In this document: positions 5,377 to 6,914 of the stretch, in pieces | How positions within the stretch are numbered: the first letter of the stretch is position 1 | How the letters are laid out: every line of letters starts with the position of its first letter | Origin: Gaiellasilicea sp035525905 | GTDB taxonomy: Bacteria > Actinomycetota > Thermoleophilia > Gaiellales > Gaiellaceae | Assembly (NCBI GenBank): GCA_035525905.1 | Contig: DATLDK010000089.1 | Location: forward strand, 1 to 6,914 | Direction: 5' to 3' | DNA: 6,914 bases | Translations under genes and position numbers: made by a program | Notes under the pieces: model-generated | Databases searched by the model: none | What the model saw: the letters and a program-made list of their open reading frames with translations, nothing else | What the model was told of the DNA's origin: nothing

Positions 5377-6540
5377 GTCAATGAGCTTGCGAAACTCGGC
5401 GTCGGTGACGAGCCGCCTCTTCTGCGTGCCCAGGCGCTTCACTTCGGCGAGGACGTCCGCCTGGCGATCGTCCGGGAGCTCGAGCCCGAGCTCCTCCGCC
5501 TTCAGCCGGATCGAGTCGAGGCCGCTCTTCTTCCCGAGCACGATCCCCCGCTCCGCGCCGACGAGCTCGGACGCGTAGGGCTCGATCGCCGGTGGGTCGT
5601 GGAACTGGCTCGCGACCGCGCCGCTCTCGCGCGTGAAGAGGTTCTCGCCGGTGATCGGCGTCCAGGGCGCCAGCTGGTAGCCCGAGCGGTCGCGCACGAG
5701 GGCGGCGAGGTCGCGGGCCCGCGCCAGGTCGAGCCGCGTCGGAATCCCGTAGAGAGCCTCGAGCGCCAGCGCCACCTCGAGCAGGTTGGCGTTCCCGGCG
5801 CGCTCCCCCATGCCGTTGATGGTCCCGTGCACCCACGTCGCGCCTGCCTGCACCGCCGCCACCGCTGCGGCGGTGGCCAGCCCGAAGTCGTCGTGTCCGT
5901 GCCAGTGCACCGGCACGTCGAGCCAGTCGACGGTCTGGCCGACGAGGTATGCGGCTGCCTCTGGCGTCGCGATCCCGATCGTGTCGACGACGACCGCCTC
6001 CCTGGCCCCGGCCTCGACGGCTGCTTCGTACGCGCGCTGGAAGAAGCCGAGATCGGCGCGCGAGCCGTCGACCCCGAAGAATGCGACCGTGATGCCTTCC
6101 CCGGCTGCGAACGAGACCGCTTTCCGAATCCGGCCGAGCATGTCGTCCTGCGAGACACCGAGGGCCGCGAGCTTCGCGTCCGAGATCGGGCTCTCGACCA
6201 CCGCCGCCCGGACCCCGAGGCCGGCCAGCTGCTCGACGTCCGCCTGCACAGCCCGCGCGAAGCCCCACACCTCGGCCCTGAGCCCTGCGTCAGCGATCAG
6301 CCGGATCGCCGCGGCGTCCTCGTCCGAGACGCGCGCGAAGCCGGCCTCGATCCGGTCGATCCCCGCCTCGTCGAGCGCTTGCGCGATCGCGAGCTTGTCC
6401 TCGGGCGAGAGGACGACACCGACCGTCTGCTCCCCATCGCGGAGCGTCGTGTCGTAGAGCCCAATCGTGTGGTGGGGCTGGGGCTCGAGCGCGCGCTCGT
6501 TGAGCTCGCCCGTCCACAGCTTCTCGCGGTCGATCGTCAC
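5374..6540 (-). CDS. DRE-TIM metallolyase / HMGL-like acyltransferase of the homocitrate-isopropylmalate-citramalate synthase family
   Basis: Predicted cytoplasmic TIM-barrel enzyme of the family that condenses acetyl-CoA with a 2-oxoacid. The 388 residues begin at a GTG overlapping the upstream stop (GTGA at 6537-6540). The barrel opens with DTTLRDGEQTVGV (30-42), giving metal ligand Asp30 and catalytic Arg34. Other metal ligands are His214 and His216 in HWHGHDDFGLA and Asn250 in NGMGERAGNANLLE. GIVLGKKSGLDSIRLKAEELG (332-352) is the second sub-domain seen in LeuA/NifV/AksA proteins, and the chain then ends without the LeuA allosteric domain, as in NifV and archaeal AksA/CimA. DGEQT and EAGFA also look closer to the AksA/CimA/NifV branch than to bacterial LeuA. 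Odd points: the usual Glu in the FSxED strand is Val157 (FFGVDGSR), and HxHND is HGHDD. The true substrate is unknown; a lyase or a new acyl-acceptor is possible. Confidence 0.88.
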   Translation of the reverse strand: MTIDREKLWTGELNERALEPQPHHTIGLYDTTLRDGEQTVGVVLSPEDKLAIAQALDEAGIDRIEAGFARVSDEDAAAIRLIADAGLRAEVWGFARAVQADVEQLAGLGVRAAVVESPISDAKLAALGVSQDDMLGRIRKAVSFAAGEGITVAFFGVDGSRADLGFFQRAYEAAVEAGAREAVVVDTIGIATPEAAAYLVGQTVDWLDVPVHWHGHDDFGLATAAAVAAVQAGATWVHGTINGMGERAGNANLLEVALALEALYGIPTRLDLARARDLAALVRDRSGYQLAPWTPITGENLFTRESGAVASQFHDPPAIEPYASELVGAERGIVLGKKSGLDSIRLKAEELGLELPDDRQADVLAEVKRLGTQKRRLVTDAEFRKLID

Positions 6541-6914
6541 GCCCTGACGATCCCGTCGGGGAAGCGGCTGAGCTTCTCCACCCCGTTCTCAGTGATCAGG
6601 AAGTTGTCTTCGACGCGCAGCCCGCCGCCCTCGGGCCAGTAGACGCCCGGCTCGATCGCGAGCACCATGCCGGCCTCGATCGTGCCGCCGCCCGCCTGGT
6701 GCGCGTAGGGCGGCTCGTGCGCGCGCGCGCCGACGCCGTGGCAAATCGGATGGCTCGGCTGGCCGGGGTAGCCCATGCTTTCGATCCCGGCGCGCACCGT
6801 CCGGTCGAGCTCCGCGAGGCTCGCACCCGGGCGGCAGAAATCCAACGCCGCCTCGTAGACCGCGAGGAGAGCGCGCTCGAGCTCCGCGTAACGGTCGGTG
6901 AGCTCGCCCGGAAC
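6537..6914 (-). CDS. M24-family metallopeptidase (Xaa-Pro peptidase/creatinase fold), C-terminal part
   Basis: The last 125 codons of a pita-bread-fold hydrolase; the frame is open to the right edge, so the N-terminal domain and the first two metal-binding aspartates lie outside. Numbering from the visible end, CHGVGARAHEPP (58-69) carries metal ligand His59 and catalytic-type His66, AIEPGVY (86-92) supplies metal ligand Glu88, and GLRVEDNFLIT (98-108) supplies Glu102. Three of the five expected metal ligands are therefore present and the active site looks intact. The family includes aminopeptidase P, prolidase, creatinase and the DMSP lyase DddP, which cannot be told apart from this fragment. 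The stop codon overlaps the GTG of the HMGL-like gene, so the two are probably co-translated. A TTG in frame at 6845 is internal to the conserved domain and is not the start. Confidence 0.9.
   Translation of the reverse strand, partial: VPGELTDRYAELERALLAVYEAALDFCRPGASLAELDRTVRAGIESMGYPGQPSHPICHGVGARAHEPPYAHQAGGGTIEAGMVLAIEPGVYWPEGGGLRVEDNFLITENGVEKLSRFPDGIVRA

Noticed and set aside
5858..5877. 8-bp inverted repeat (GCCACCGC / GCGGTGGC) inside the HMGL-like gene
   Set aside because: It arises from an Ala/Val-rich helix encoded by GCG/GCC/GTG codons just after the HGHDD motif; coding use explains it.
6486..6499. 14-bp perfect palindrome cgagcgcgcgctcg
   Set aside because: It is made of GC/CG steps within the coding sequence for residues near ERALE; such palindromes are common in very GC-rich DNA and nothing around it suggests a site.
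4375..6642. Long plus-strand open frame of 755 codons
   Set aside because: It lies antisense to the panE, HMGL-like and M24 genes, which have clear family motifs; the Arg/Asp/Val/Leu-rich translation is typical of an antisense frame in high-GC coding DNA.
6717..6730. 14-bp alternating purine-pyrimidine tract (possible Z-DNA)
   Set aside because: It encodes the Ala-Arg-Ala-His stretch of the M24 HGVG motif; codon choice suffices as explanation.

Overview
All genes in this high-GC window (roughly two thirds or more G+C by eye) read on the minus strand, so transcription runs from base 6914 down to base 1. GC-rich third codon positions, frequent GTG/TTG starts and near-zero intergenic space suggest a high-GC bacterium. 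An actinobacterial lineage such as Thermoleophilia is my best guess from general character only; no marker gene here proves it.

In transcription order the window holds: (1) the C-terminal 125 codons of an M24-family metallopeptidase, whose start lies beyond base 6914; (2) a DRE-TIM/HMGL-like acyltransferase of the homocitrate / 2-isopropylmalate / citramalate synthase family; (3) a ketopantoate-reductase (PanE/ApbA) family protein; (4) a secreted branched-chain-amino-acid-type substrate-binding protein; then a complete HAAT-type ABC importer core in the order (5) livG ATPase, (6) livF ATPase, (7) livH permease and (8) livM permease, the last cut by the left edge after 271 codons. There are no RNA genes, CRISPR arrays, mobile elements or internal promoters that I can support. 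No non-coding stretch exceeds about 35 bases.

The genes look like one translationally coupled operon. Five of the seven junctions are 4-base stop/start overlaps (GTGA at 6537-6540, 2429-2432, 1716-1719 and 811-814; ATGA at 4381-4384). The other two are a 33-base gap before panE and a 3-base gap before livG. The binding-protein gene alone has a strong Shine-Dalgarno, and it is followed by a perfect 12-bp-stem hairpin at the very start of livG. Together these look like a way to make more binding protein than membrane components.

Functionally this is a high-affinity importer for an amino-acid-like (possibly unusual) substrate, co-expressed with a peptidase/amidohydrolase-fold enzyme, an acyl-CoA-dependent chain-extending enzyme (or derivative) and an NAD(P)H-dependent 2-oxoacid reductase. 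The combination suggests uptake plus processing of one compound, perhaps around the 2-oxoacid/valine node. The substrate is not determinable from the sequence.
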